A DNA stretch of 64,000 nucleotides from Leifsonia aquatica (GTDB lineage Bacteria; Actinomycetota; Actinomycetes; Actinomycetales; Microbacteriaceae). Of the stretch, positions 1-8,274 are shown piece by piece; positions within the stretch are counted from its first letter, which is position 1, and each line of letters starts with the position of its first letter. The DNA lies in NCBI RefSeq assembly GCF_014190775.1, contig NZ_JACHVP010000004.1, positions 186,001 to 250,000 on the forward strand, in the 5' to 3' direction. The position numbers and the translations under genes are program-made. The notes under the pieces are model-generated. The model worked only from the letters and a program-made list of their open reading frames with translations. It was not told where the DNA came from and did no database searches.

Positions 1-271
1 AGATGCCGACGACGATGCGGAAGATGAGCACCCAGCCGACCCGCTGGCCGAGCTTCGCGCCGACCATCACCAGCGCCGCGACCGAGAGGCCGTAGGTCAC
101 GATCGCCGTGCTGACCGAGGTGGGCGGCACGCCGAAGTCCTGCACCATCCCGCCCAGCGAGACGGGCAGCGCGGCGACGTTGAACGACATCAGCACCTGC
201 GCGAGGAAGAGCCCGACCATCGGCGCCCAGGAGGCGCGGGCGACGGGCTGCTCGGTGGTGGTCGCGGTCAT
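1..271 (-). CDS. MFS transporter, N-terminal part (cut by window edge)
   Basis: The visible 90 residues begin MTATTTEQPVARASW and run into a hydrophobic segment, MVGLFLAQVLMSFNVAALPVSL, followed by a second membrane segment and then the loop GAKLGQRVGW. That loop resembles the conserved loop between helices 2 and 3 of major facilitator transporters. The ATG overlaps the TGA of the glutaminase gene by four bases (ATGA), so the two are probably translated together. A glutaminase partner makes an amino-acid or drug/H+ exporter possible, but the substrate cannot be read from this fragment. The rest of the gene lies outside the window. Confidence 0.75.
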   Translation of the reverse strand, partial: MTATTTEQPVARASWAPMVGLFLAQVLMSFNVAALPVSLGGMVQDFGVPPTSVSTAIVTYGLSVAALVMVGAKLGQRVGWVLIFRIVVGI

Positions 272-1326
272 GGTGTGCTCCTGGCGTCGAGGGGGGTGGA
301 GGTGCGGGAGGTCGAGCCAGGCCCGGAGGGGCCGGGCTCGGGCGACGCGAACAGGTTGAGGCCGAGCGTGAGCGACAGGTACGCGGTCGCCCGCTCGCCC
401 CGCACGCTGTTGCCGGCCGCATCGAGGGGTGGCGAGAACGTCCCGATCGCCCCCTTGCCCGGCGCGATCGCGACGATGCCGCCGGAGACGCCGGACTTCG
501 CCGGCAGTCCGATCTGGAACAGCCACTCCCCCGACCGCTCGTAGAGGCCGTTCGCGGCGAGCACGGCGAGGGTGTCGCGGCTGACGTCGGCCGACACGAC
601 CCGATCGCCGGTGACCGGGTTCACGCCGCCGTCGGCGAGGGTCGCGCCCATCACCGCGAGGTCGTGGGCGGTGACCAGCAGGGAGCACTGGCGCGTGTAC
701 ACGTCGACGATCTCGCCGGGGTCGGCGTCGAGCCTCCCGTAGCTCTGCAGCAGGCGGGCGATGGCCTGGTTGCGGGAGTTCGTCTCCGACTCCGACGTGT
801 AGACCCGCTCGTCGACCGCGAGCTCGCGCCCGGCGAACCGTGAGAGGCCGTCGTGCACCGCCCGCCATTTCTCGGCAGCGGTGTCGCCCGCCATCAGCGC
901 CGTGGAGGCGATCGCCCCCGCGTTGACCATCGGGTTCATCGGGTGGCCGCCGTTCAGCTCCAGCGCGATCACCGAGTTGAACGGGAGGCCGGTGTTGTCC
1001 ACCCCGACCAGCTCACCGATCCGCTCGTGCCCGAACTCCTCGCACACCAGCGCGTAGACGAAGGCCTTCGAGATGGACTGGATGGAGAACGGCACGGCCG
1101 CATCGCCCACGTCGTGCAGTCCCCCGGCCGTGTCGGCGACGCAGATCCCGAACCAGTCGGGGTCCGCCTCGGCGAGCGCCGGGATGTAGTCGGCCACCGT
1201 GCCGTCGTCGGTGTCGCGGTAGCGGTCGTGGGCGGCCTGCACCAGCTGCTCCACCCGCTCCCATCCGGGGAGCGCGCCGGTGGCCGCCTCCTGGTGGATC
1301 CCGTCGGTGTCGGTCTCGAACATCAT
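268..1326 (-). CDS. glsA: glutaminase
   Basis: Hydrolyses L-glutamine to glutamate and ammonia in the cytoplasm. The protein (352 aa) is a serine-dependent beta-lactamase-fold glutaminase. It carries the Ser-x-x-Lys motif in FSIQSISKAF near residue 83, the substrate loop GLPFNSVIALE, NPMVNAGAIA near residue 130 and the late motif PAKSGVSGGI. The family is usually about 310 aa, and the extra length is a Pro/Ser-rich C-terminal tail of about 30 residues. Two ATGs lie in tandem at the start with GGGAGGC just upstream. The MFS gene follows with a 4-bp overlap. Confidence 0.93.
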   Translation of the reverse strand: MMFETDTDGIHQEAATGALPGWERVEQLVQAAHDRYRDTDDGTVADYIPALAEADPDWFGICVADTAGGLHDVGDAAVPFSIQSISKAFVYALVCEEFGHERIGELVGVDNTGLPFNSVIALELNGGHPMNPMVNAGAIASTALMAGDTAAEKWRAVHDGLSRFAGRELAVDERVYTSESETNSRNQAIARLLQSYGRLDADPGEIVDVYTRQCSLLVTAHDLAVMGATLADGGVNPVTGDRVVSADVSRDTLAVLAANGLYERSGEWLFQIGLPAKSGVSGGIVAIAPGKGAIGTFSPPLDAAGNSVRGERATAYLSLTLGLNLFASPEPGPSGPGSTSRTSTPLDARSTP

Positions 1327-1383
1327 GCGCCTCCCGGCCCGACGCTAGTGACCCGCGGGCCTCCTCCGCCAGACCCGGCAACA

Positions 1384-1445
1384 GCCGAGTACGCAGAAAA
1401 TGGGGGCGGATCCGTCGAGTACGCGGACAATTCGCGTACTCGGGC
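1384..1445 (+). repeat. palindromic element, family A, copy 1
   Basis: A distal arm GCCGAGTACGCA is followed by about 20 spacer bases and then the hairpin CGAGTACGCG-GACAATT-CGCGTACTCG. It lies between the sigma-factor stop and the glutaminase start. Four further copies, with the same outer CGAG/CTCG and loop but different stems, occur at 26527, 47551, 59241 and 60518. Confidence 0.8.
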
Positions 1446-1466
1446 GCCTCAGGAGGCGGGGGCGGC

Positions 1467-2708
1467 TCAGGAGGCTGCGGCGGCCTTGGCCTCGAGCACG
1501 GCCCGCTCGGCGGCGTTCGCGCAGAGGGAGGCCGCGAGGCGGTACTGCCCGGCAGCCTCGGCTCCGCGCCCCATCCGCGCGAGCAGCTCGGCCCGCACCG
1601 CCGGAACGAGGTGGGAGCCCGGCAGCTCGCCGCGCCCGATCAGCTCGTCGACGACGGCGAGCCCGTCCGCCGGCCCGGTCGCCATCGCGACGGCGACGGC
1701 CCGGTTGAGGTCGACCACCGGCGACGGCGCCAGCCGCCCGAGCGCCTCGTAGAGCAGCACGATGCGGTCCCAGTCCGTCTCCGCCACGGACGGCGCGACC
1801 GCGTGGCACTCGGCGATCGCCGCCTGCAGGCCGTAGGACCCGAGCCCGCGGCCGGCCGTGGCGGACATCGCCAGCGCCGCGCGCCCGCGCCGGATCGCGG
1901 AGTGGTCCCAGCGGTGCCGGTCCTGATCCTCCAGCAGCACCGGCCGGCCCTCGGCGTCGAGTCGGGCCGGGAACCGCGCAGAGGTCAGCTCCAGCAGCGC
2001 CAGGAGGCCGTACACCTCCGGCTCCGGGGCGAGCCTGGTGAGCACGCGGGCCAGCCGCAGCGCCTCGGCCGCGAGGTCGGTGCGCATCCACGAGTCGCCG
2101 CCGGTCGCCGACGACCCCTCGGTGAAGATCAGGTAGATGACGCTCAGCACCGAGCCGAGCCGCTCCCCGCGCTCCTGCGGCTCCGGCACGGCGAAGGGGA
2201 TGTGCGCGGCCGCGATGGTCTTCTTGGCCCGGGTGATCCGCGCCTGCACGGTGGCGACCGGCACGAAGAACGCCTTGGCGATCTCGTCGGTCGTGAGGCC
2301 GCCCACGACCCGCAGGGTCAGCGCGACCCGCGCCTCCTTCGAGACGACCGGGTGGCACGCGGTGAACATGAGCGCGAGCACATCGTCGTCGATCGCGTCC
2401 GGGTCGAACAGGGCGTCGACGCCGGGCGCTTCCTCGTCCAGATCGCGGGCGAGGAGCGCGTACCGCTCGTCCCGCCCCGACCGGCGCCGGAAGGCGTCGA
2501 TCGCGCGGCGCCGGCCCACCGCCAGCAGCCAATTCACCGGCTGCGTGGGCACGCCGCCCGTCTCCCAGCCGACGATGGCCTCGGCGAGCGCCTCCTGCGC
2601 CACATCTTCGGCGAGCGCGAAGTCGCCGGTGTAGCGCGCGAGCGCGCCGACGATGCGGGCGGACTCCATCCGCCACACCGCCTCGACGGCGCGTCTCGCC
2701 TCAGTCAT
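1467..2708 (-). CDS. RNA polymerase sigma factor, ECF42-type with C-terminal extension
   Basis: Alternative sigma factor of about 413 aa. Sigma region 2 spans about residues 10-80 (DFALAEDVAQEAL, WLLAVGRRRAIDAFRRR). Sigma region 4 spans about residues 115-170 (LTTDEIAKAFFVPVATVQARITRAKK). The long C-terminal extension includes YLIFTEG and EPEVYGLLALLEL, typical of the helical/TPR-like tail of ECF42 proteins. No anti-sigma factor is encoded nearby. Instead the DGPF/YCII protein sits just upstream, the standard ECF42 arrangement. The ATG at 2708 is used here; a GTG directly before it (2711) is equally possible. The start overlaps the stop of the last mini-ORF in the upstream repeat block. Confidence 0.9.
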   Translation of the reverse strand: MTEARRAVEAVWRMESARIVGALARYTGDFALAEDVAQEALAEAIVGWETGGVPTQPVNWLLAVGRRRAIDAFRRRSGRDERYALLARDLDEEAPGVDALFDPDAIDDDVLALMFTACHPVVSKEARVALTLRVVGGLTTDEIAKAFFVPVATVQARITRAKKTIAAAHIPFAVPEPQERGERLGSVLSVIYLIFTEGSSATGGDSWMRTDLAAEALRLARVLTRLAPEPEVYGLLALLELTSARFPARLDAEGRPVLLEDQDRHRWDHSAIRRGRAALAMSATAGRGLGSYGLQAAIAECHAVAPSVAETDWDRIVLLYEALGRLAPSPVVDLNRAVAVAMATGPADGLAVVDELIGRGELPGSHLVPAVRAELLARMGRGAEAAGQYRLAASLCANAAERAVLEAKAAAAS

Positions 2709-2897
2709 CACCGGCCGCCTCCACCGCCGCGCCGTCCAGGGCCGCCTCGACGGCGCGTCTCGCTTCAGTCACCGGCCGCCTCCACCGCCGCGCCGTCCAG
2801 GGCCGCCTCGACGGCGCGTCTCGCTTCAGTCACCGGCCGCCTCCTCCGCCGCGCCGTCCAGGGCCGCCTCGACGGCGCGTCTCGCCTCGCTCACCCG
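2681..2897 (-). repeat. 61-bp tandem repeat that duplicates the sigma-factor start as mini-ORFs
   Basis: The string cctcgacggcgcg recurs at 2681, 2745, 2806 and 2867, a period of 64, 61 and 61 bp. The two inner units differ by one base. Read on the minus strand, each unit is a small ORF: GTG at 2894 to a stop at 2826, GTG at 2833 to a stop at 2765, and GTG at 2772 to a stop at 2701. All encode peptides of the form VTEARRAVEAALDGAAVEAA. Each stop overlaps the next start (GTGACTGA). The fourth start is the sigma factor itself, whose N-terminus MTEARRAVEA is the same sequence. The block fills the gap between the DGPF gene and the sigma gene. Confidence 0.9.
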
Positions 2898-2913
2898 ACC
2901 GGGCCCGCCGGGC

Positions 2914-3330
2914 TCAGAGCTGGCCGGTGGACTCGCGCCAGGCGCGCTCCTTGGCGACCCACTCGTTGTCCTGCGGGAACTCGTCGATCGTGGTCACGCG
3001 GCGGATCTCGGCCTTCGAACCGCTCATGTAGGGCATCCGCTTCGCCCACTCCGCGGCCTCCTCGGCCGACGCGACGTCGAGCACGTAGTAGCCGTTGAAC
3101 AGCTCCTTCGTCTCGCCGTAGGGGCCGTCGGTGACGACGGGCTCGTCACCCGTGAAGTCGACGACGATCCCGGGCGCCGGGTCGAGGCCCTCGGCGGCGA
3201 GCAGCACGCCGGCGCGGATGAGCTCGTCGTTGAACCGGCCCATCGCGTCCAGGATGTCGGCGAAGTCGAGGTTCGCGAAGTCGGCGAACGCCTCGTCGGT
3301 CGATCGCATGATCAGCATGTACTTGGCCAT
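2914..3330 (-). CDS. DGPF/YCII-related protein
   Basis: A 138-aa ferredoxin-like-fold protein of the YCII/DGPF family. It starts MAKYMLIMRSTDEAF and carries the signature DGPYGETKELFNGYYVLD in its second half. Small DGPF proteins are regularly encoded beside ECF42 sigma factors and are thought to take part in that signalling route; their biochemical activity is not established. The ATG at 3330 has AAGGAG upstream. A GGAAGGC/GCCTTCC hairpin (3350-3371) sits in the leader. The downstream gap is filled by the tandem mini-ORF repeat. Confidence 0.87.
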   Translation of the reverse strand: MAKYMLIMRSTDEAFADFANLDFADILDAMGRFNDELIRAGVLLAAEGLDPAPGIVVDFTGDEPVVTDGPYGETKELFNGYYVLDVASAEEAAEWAKRMPYMSGSKAEIRRVTTIDEFPQDNEWVAKERAWRESTGQL

Positions 3331-3428
3331 CGTGTGCTCCTTGTGTCGGGGAAGGCCTCTTCGCGCCTTCCACACCGAGGTCGAACGGCGGGCCCGCGGA
3401 TCGACACGGTCGCGCCCCGAACCCGATC

Positions 3429-3941
3429 TTAGGGAGCGGGGTGCGGGATGGCGTCGTGATCCGGATCCGGGATGGTGGCGGGATCCGGCGCGGGATCGGC
3501 GCGCCGGGTCGCGCAGATCGCGAGCACCAGCCCACCCCAACCGAGGGCGATCAGGAAGAGCAGGAACGCCGGCCCGATCGGGTCGCCGGCCGTGTTCGCC
3601 GCGGCGGTGAGTTGACCGACGGGCCACAGGAGCGTCGCCGCACAGCCGACCGCGGCGAGAGCACCGAACCCCGCCGCGCTCCCCCACCGGCCACTGTCGC
3701 TGCGGACGAACGCGGCACAGAAGGCGGCGATCACGACGCACACGAGCGACAGCGCGAGCCCGCTCCAGAAGACCGTCGTCGCGTCCATGTAATTGTCGGC
3801 GTGGGAGGTCGTCCAGTGCACCGGGATGCTCGGGGCGGGATGCGTCCACCTCGACACCGTGACGATCGCCGCCGCGACCGGCAGCAGGGTGAGCACGGCA
3901 GCGACCACGAACTGCGGGACGACACGACCGGGAGCTTTCAC
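3429..3941 (-). CDS. integral membrane protein, DUF1648-like
   Basis: A 170-aa protein with about four membrane segments: VVPQFVVAAVLTLLPVAAAIV at the N-terminus, VFWSGLALSLVCVVIAAFCAAF, AAGFGALAAVGCAATLLW and FLLFLIALGWGGLVLAICA. The motif IPVHWTTSHADNYMD after the first helix resembles the conserved loop of DUF1648 proteins, which often accompany transport or regulatory genes. The C-terminus is Asp/Pro-rich. The GTG at 3941 follows GAGGG. It is probably transcribed on its own, ahead of the DGPF-sigma pair on the same strand. The function is unknown. Confidence 0.7.
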   Translation of the reverse strand: MKAPGRVVPQFVVAAVLTLLPVAAAIVTVSRWTHPAPSIPVHWTTSHADNYMDATTVFWSGLALSLVCVVIAAFCAAFVRSDSGRWGSAAGFGALAAVGCAATLLWPVGQLTAAANTAGDPIGPAFLLFLIALGWGGLVLAICATRRADPAPDPATIPDPDHDAIPHPAP

Positions 3942-4055
3942 GACTCTGCCACCCTCGCACAGTGGGCCACGCGGTTCAAGGCGAATCCCGGCCGCGGGCG
4001 GCTCCACCCCGCCGATAGCATGGCCGGAGAGTTGCGACCCGCGAGAGGAACACGA

Positions 4056-5024
4056 ATGACCACCTGGGGAATCCTCGGCACCGGCGGCATCGCCGCCTCC
4101 ATGACCTCCGACCTGCAGCTGCACGGCCACGAGGTCGTCGCCGTCGGCTCGCGCACGTCGTCGTCGGCCGCGCGCTTCGCGGCCGCCCACGGCATCCCGC
4201 GCTCGCACGGCAGCTACGAGGAGCTGGTCGCCGATCCGCAGGTCGACGTCGTCTACGTCGCGACCCCGCACCCGCAGCACGCGCCGAACGCGTTGCTCGC
4301 GCTCGAGGCCGGCAAGCACGTGCTCGTCGAGAAGCCGTTCACGATGGACCGCGCCGAGGCGGAGGCGATCGCCGAGGCGGCTCGCAGCCGCGGACTCGTC
4401 GCGCTCGAGGCCATGTGGACGCGCTGGCTCCCCCACATGCAGCGCCTGCACGAGGTGATCGCCGACGGCACGATCGGCGAGGTGCGCGCGGTCATCGCCC
4501 ACCACTCCCAGAAGGCCAGCGCCGACCCGGCCGGCCGCATGCTGAACCCGGAGCTGGGCGGCGGCGCCCTGCTCGACCTCGGCATCTACCCGGTCTCGTT
4601 CGCGTGGGATGTGCTCGGCGCTCCCTTGGGCGTGCAGGCCATCTCCACGCCGACGGCGACCGGCGTCGACCGGCAGACGGCCATCCTGTTCTCCTACGAG
4701 AGCGGCGCGCAGGCGGTGCTCACCACCGAGCTGGATGCCCGCGGCAGCAACAACGCCATCGTCATCGGCACCGACGGCCGCATCGAGCTCGACCCGTTCT
4801 TCTACTCCCCCACCTCCTTCCGGGTGCTCGACCCCGAGGACAACGTCATCGAGCGGTTCGAGGCGACCATCACCGGGCGCGGGATGCAGTACCAGGCGCA
4901 GGCGATCGAGCGGCTCATCGCGGCGGGCGGCGGCGAGGACCCGCGCATGCCGCTCTCGCAGTCCGTCGAGATCATGGGCAGCATGGACGACATCCGGGAG
5001 CGCATCGGGCTGCGGTACGCGTAG
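4056..5024 (+). CDS. Gfo/Idh/MocA family oxidoreductase
   Basis: A cytoplasmic NAD(P)-dependent sugar or inositol-type dehydrogenase of 322 aa, close to the family norm. The Rossmann nucleotide-binding loop is WGILGTGGIAASM at residues 4-16. The strand-turn VYVATPHPQHAPNA and the catalytic-lysine motif HVLVEKPFTMD follow near residues 70-100. The C-terminal alpha/beta domain contains GGGALLDLGIYPVSFAWDVLG. The ATG at 4056 has GAGAGG before it, and a TAGCAT box lies about 40 bp upstream. It stands alone between unrelated genes, so its substrate is unknown. Confidence 0.9.
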   Translation: MTTWGILGTGGIAASMTSDLQLHGHEVVAVGSRTSSSAARFAAAHGIPRSHGSYEELVADPQVDVVYVATPHPQHAPNALLALEAGKHVLVEKPFTMDRAEAEAIAEAARSRGLVALEAMWTRWLPHMQRLHEVIADGTIGEVRAVIAHHSQKASADPAGRMLNPELGGGALLDLGIYPVSFAWDVLGAPLGVQAISTPTATGVDRQTAILFSYESGAQAVLTTELDARGSNNAIVIGTDGRIELDPFFYSPTSFRVLDPEDNVIERFEATITGRGMQYQAQAIERLIAAGGGEDPRMPLSQSVEIMGSMDDIRERIGLRYA

Positions 5025-5081
5025 CGGTTCCGCACACGGTCGGGCATTCGCTTCCGCGACCGCCCGTGCCAGGATGCTGCC

Positions 5082-5411
5082 GTGCCCCATCTGGTCTTCA
5101 CGAGCGCGAGCGACTGGCTCGGTGCCGTCGAGCGCCGCGTGAACGATCCCGAGATCGCGGACGCCCTCCGGAGCCGCGACCTGCCGGCCGACACTGTCCT
5201 CGCGGTCGCGCGCGCGGAAGCCGAGAACGCCGGGCCGACCGGGCGCGTCACTCTCGACGCGGAGGAGCTCGCGCGCGCCGCCGGCGTGACACCCCGGGAT
5301 GCCAAGCGAGCGCGCATCGCCCTGATCACCGTGGGCGCCCAGGTCTTCGTCGCGATGCCCGGCTCCACGGGTCGCCCCGTCCGGCAGCTGCAGATGCCGC
5401 ACCGCCCGTAG
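5082..5411 (+). CDS. hypothetical protein, 109 aa
   Basis: A small soluble protein starting with GTG (VPHLVFTSASDWLG). The middle part, LDAEELARAAGVTPRDAKRAR, looks like a helix-turn-helix or winged-helix segment, followed by a strand-rich end (ALITVGAQVFVAMPG). A CAGGAT box six bases before the GTG would give a leaderless transcript. No family was recognised. A DNA-binding role is only a guess from the helical pattern. Confidence 0.6.
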   Translation: MPHLVFTSASDWLGAVERRVNDPEIADALRSRDLPADTVLAVARAEAENAGPTGRVTLDAEELARAAGVTPRDAKRARIALITVGAQVFVAMPGSTGRPVRQLQMPHRP

Positions 5412-5496
5412 GTCGAGCGCGTGCCCTTCCGCTCGCGCCGCCCCCGGCGTTAGAGTGCGGCCAGGGCCGTGCGCGCCCGCCGGGAGGAGCATCGTC

Positions 5497-6243
5497 GTGA
5501 CCGATCTCTCGGGCCGCAGGGCCCTCGTCACCGGCGGTGCCAGCGGCATCGGCCTGGCCTGCGCGGAAGCGTTCGCCGCGGCGGGCGCCCACGTCACCAT
5601 CGCCGATCTGAACGGGGAGGCCGCCCGCTCGGTGGCCGAGCGCATCGGCGGCGACGCGTGGGAGGTCGACCTCTCGCAGACGGACGCGCTCGGCGACCTC
5701 CACCTCGACGTCGACATCCTCGTGAACAACGCCGGCATCCAGCACGTGCGTCCGATCGAGGAGTTCGAGCCGGAGAAGTTCCGGCTGCTGCTGACGATCA
5801 TGCTGGAGGCGCCGTTCCTGCTCGTGCGCGCCGCGCTGCCCGGGATGTACGAGCGCGGCTTCGGGCGCGTGATCAACATCTCGAGCGTGCACGGCCTCCG
5901 CGCCTCCGAGTACAAGTCGGCCTACGTCGCCGCCAAGCACGGCCTCGAGGGCCTCTCGAAGGTGACAGCCTTGGAGGGCGGACCGCACGGTGTCACCTCC
6001 AACTGCATCAACCCGGGCTACGTGCGCACGCCGCTGGTCGAGAAGCAGGTCGCCGACCAGGCGCGGCTGCACGGCATCCCGGAGGCGGAGGTCGTCGAGA
6101 AGGTCATGCTGACCGAGTCGGCGATCAAGCAGCTGGTCGAGCCGACGGAGGTCGCGAGCCTGGCGCTGTGGCTCGCGGGCGAGGACTCGCGCATGGTCAC
6201 CGGCGCGAGCTACACGATGGACGGCGGATGGAGCGCCCGGTGA
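5497..6243 (+). CDS. short-chain dehydrogenase, probable 3-hydroxybutyrate dehydrogenase
   Basis: A classical SDR of 248 aa. It has the cofactor loop TGGASGIG at residues 11-18, the NNAGIQH motif, the catalytic Ser in INISSVHG and the Tyr-x-x-x-Lys pair in SAYVAAKHGLEG. The end SYTMDGGW is typical of the family. The sequence NNAGIQHVRPIEEFEPEKF and the C-terminal pattern resemble D-3-hydroxybutyrate dehydrogenases, which oxidise 3-hydroxybutyrate to acetoacetate; this is a family-level inference. The GTG at 5497 follows GGGAGGAG. The hydrolase gene begins inside its stop codon region (GTGA overlap), so the two form an operon. Confidence 0.85.
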   Translation: MTDLSGRRALVTGGASGIGLACAEAFAAAGAHVTIADLNGEAARSVAERIGGDAWEVDLSQTDALGDLHLDVDILVNNAGIQHVRPIEEFEPEKFRLLLTIMLEAPFLLVRAALPGMYERGFGRVINISSVHGLRASEYKSAYVAAKHGLEGLSKVTALEGGPHGVTSNCINPGYVRTPLVEKQVADQARLHGIPEAEVVEKVMLTESAIKQLVEPTEVASLALWLAGEDSRMVTGASYTMDGGWSAR

Positions 6244-7112
6244 GCGGGTACCGCATGTTCGCAGCTCCCGTCGCGGGCGGCGAGCTGGCCGGCGGCATCT
6301 GGAACCCGGAGGGGGCGGCCTCGACACTGGTCGGCATCCACGGGATCACCGCCAGTCACCGCGCCTGGGAGCTGGTCGCCGCAGCTCTCCCCGGCACGCG
6401 GCTGATCGCGCCGGATCTACGCGGCCGGGGCCGCAGCTCCGGCCTCCCCGGGCCGTACGGGCTCACGGCCCACGCCGACGACGTCGCCCGGGCGCTGGAC
6501 GCGCTCGGCGTCGACCGCGCACCGGTCGCCGGCCACTCGATGGGCGCGTTCGTGGCGGTGCGGTTCGCCGAGCGGCATCCCGACCGCATCGAGCGGCTCG
6601 TCTTGCTCGACGGCGGCCTCCCGCTCGCCCTGCCCGCGGGCATCGCCCCGGAGGACCTGCCCGCGATCGTGCTCGGCCCGGCGCTCCAGCGGCTTCGGAT
6701 GCGGTTCGCCTCGACGGAGGAGTACCGCGCCTTCTGGCGCGCGCATCCCGCGATCGGCCCGTGGTGGAACGACGCCATCGAGCGTTACGTCGACTACGAC
6801 TTGGCCGGAGAGCCGCCCGCGCTGCGGTCGAGCGCGAGCGAGGACGCTGTCGCCGTGAACGCCCTGGAGATGGACGGCGGTGCCGGATACGCGGAGGCGC
6901 TGGCCGGGCTGACACTGCCGATCTCGTTCATCCGCGCCCCGCGCGGCCTGCTCGACGCCGACCCGCTCTACGACTCGACGGTCGTCGCGGAATGGTCGGG
7001 GAGGCTGCCGCAGCTGCGCGTGCACGAGGCCGTCGACGTCAACCACTACACGATCGTCATGACCGAGGAGGGGGTGCGCCAGGTGCTCCCCCTGCTCGCG
7101 CCTCCACGCTGA
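6240..7112 (+). CDS. alpha/beta hydrolase
   Basis: A 290-aa alpha/beta-fold hydrolase. It has the oxyanion region VGIHGITASHRAWE, the nucleophile elbow GHSMGAF (Ser near residue 99) and a catalytic His in VNHYTIV near the C-terminus. The GTG start overlaps the TGA of the preceding dehydrogenase by four bases, which makes translational coupling very likely. The partner suggests an ester or lactone substrate processed together with a hydroxy acid, but the specificity is unknown. Confidence 0.85.
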   Translation: MSGYRMFAAPVAGGELAGGIWNPEGAASTLVGIHGITASHRAWELVAAALPGTRLIAPDLRGRGRSSGLPGPYGLTAHADDVARALDALGVDRAPVAGHSMGAFVAVRFAERHPDRIERLVLLDGGLPLALPAGIAPEDLPAIVLGPALQRLRMRFASTEEYRAFWRAHPAIGPWWNDAIERYVDYDLAGEPPALRSSASEDAVAVNALEMDGGAGYAEALAGLTLPISFIRAPRGLLDADPLYDSTVVAEWSGRLPQLRVHEAVDVNHYTIVMTEEGVRQVLPLLAPPR

Positions 7113-7153
7113 ACGCCACCGACTCCCTCCCACACCCGAACCGAGGAGAACCC

Positions 7154-8206
7154 ATGACCGGAACCCTGCTCGCGGGCATCGCCGCCCGCCGCGTGCCCAC
7201 CGACCGCCTCTCCGCCAATGTGCTCGAACGCCCGTCGTCGGGTGCGGCGGAGGCGACCGTGCTGTTCGTGCACGGCAACGTCTCGTCGTCGCTCTTCTGG
7301 CAGCCGCTGATGCTCGCCCTCCCGCACGGCGTGCGCGCCCTGGCGGTGGACCTGCGCGGCTTCGGCGATTCCGAGACGCTGCCCGTGGATGCGACCCGCG
7401 GCGTGCGGGACTTCTCCGACGATGTCGCGGCCGTCGCCGACGCGCTCGCCCTTGGTCCCGTGCACCTGGTGGGCTGGAGCATGGGAGGCGGGGTCGCGAT
7501 GCAGCTGCTGCTCGATCGCCCCGACCTCGTGCGCAGCCTCACCCTCGTCTCCACCGTCTCCCCCTACGGCTTCGGCGGCACCGGCGCCGACGGGAGCCTG
7601 CTCAACGCCGACGCGTCGGGCACGGGAGGCGGCGGCGCGAACCCCGACTTCGTCGCACGGCTCGCCGCAGGCGACACCGGCGAGGAGGCCCCGACCTCCC
7701 CGCGCGCCGTCTACCGGTCGTCATACGTGGCGCCCGGCTTCGAGAGCGAGCACGAGGACCTCTGGGTGGAGTCGATGCTCAGCACCGCCACCGGCGAGGA
7801 CAACTACCCCGGTGACGCCACCGGCTCGGAGAACTGGCCGGGCTTCGCTCCCGGCACCCGCGGCGTACTGAACACCATGGCCCCCACGTACTTCGACACC
7901 TCCGGGATCGTCGACCTGCCCGAGAAGCCTCCGGTGCTGTGGATCCACGGCGCGCTCGACGCGATCGTCGGCGACGCCTCCTTCTTCGACCTCAACCAGC
8001 TCGGCGTGGCCGGCATCATCCCGGGCTGGCCGGGGGAGGCGGTGGCGCCGCCGCAGCCGATGCTCGCGCAGATCCGCTCCGTGCTCGACCGCTACGCGGC
8101 GAACGGTGGCAGCGCCCGCGAGGTCGTCTTCGACGAGTGCGGCCACTCCCCGCACATCGAGAAGCCGGACGAGTTCCTGGCCGAGCTGCTCGCGCACCTG
8201 GGCTGA
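7154..8206 (+). CDS. alpha/beta hydrolase
   Basis: A 350-aa alpha/beta hydrolase. It has LFVHGNVSSSLFW (oxyanion loop), the nucleophile elbow GWSMGGG near residue 110, a long cap region rich in Gly (residues 140-250) and the late acid/His segment VVFDECGHSPHIEKPDEF. The ATG at 7154 follows GAGGAG, 41 bp after the previous hydrolase, so it may belong to the same transcript. A family B palindrome follows its stop and may end transcription. The substrate is unknown. Confidence 0.85.
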   Translation: MTGTLLAGIAARRVPTDRLSANVLERPSSGAAEATVLFVHGNVSSSLFWQPLMLALPHGVRALAVDLRGFGDSETLPVDATRGVRDFSDDVAAVADALALGPVHLVGWSMGGGVAMQLLLDRPDLVRSLTLVSTVSPYGFGGTGADGSLLNADASGTGGGGANPDFVARLAAGDTGEEAPTSPRAVYRSSYVAPGFESEHEDLWVESMLSTATGEDNYPGDATGSENWPGFAPGTRGVLNTMAPTYFDTSGIVDLPEKPPVLWIHGALDAIVGDASFFDLNQLGVAGIIPGWPGEAVAPPQPMLAQIRSVLDRYAANGGSAREVVFDECGHSPHIEKPDEFLAELLAHLG

Positions 8207-8215
8207 TCGCGCCCG

Positions 8216-8274
8216 CGAGATGTGAGTTGTTGCGGGTATCCGGTGCCTGTCACCCGCAACTACTCACACCTCGG
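8216..8274. repeat. palindromic element, family B, copy 1
   Basis: An imperfect inverted repeat with arms TGTGAGTTGTTGCGGGT and ACCCGCAACTACTCACA. It lies at the convergent junction between the second hydrolase and the TetR gene and supplies the TetR stop codon. The same core recurs at 15881, 15975, 16080 and 62641. Its position fits a two-way transcription end. Confidence 0.75.

Noticed and set aside
2681-2897. A CRISPR-like or minisatellite-only interpretation of the 61-bp repeat
   Set aside because: There are no unique spacers, and the unit copies the sigma-factor start codon context exactly, so a coding-linked duplication is the better reading.
3429-5915. An 828-codon extension of the membrane protein at 3429-3941
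   Set aside because: The extension is antisense to the oxidoreductase and dehydrogenase genes. A GTG with a ribosome-binding site at 3941 gives a sensible membrane protein.
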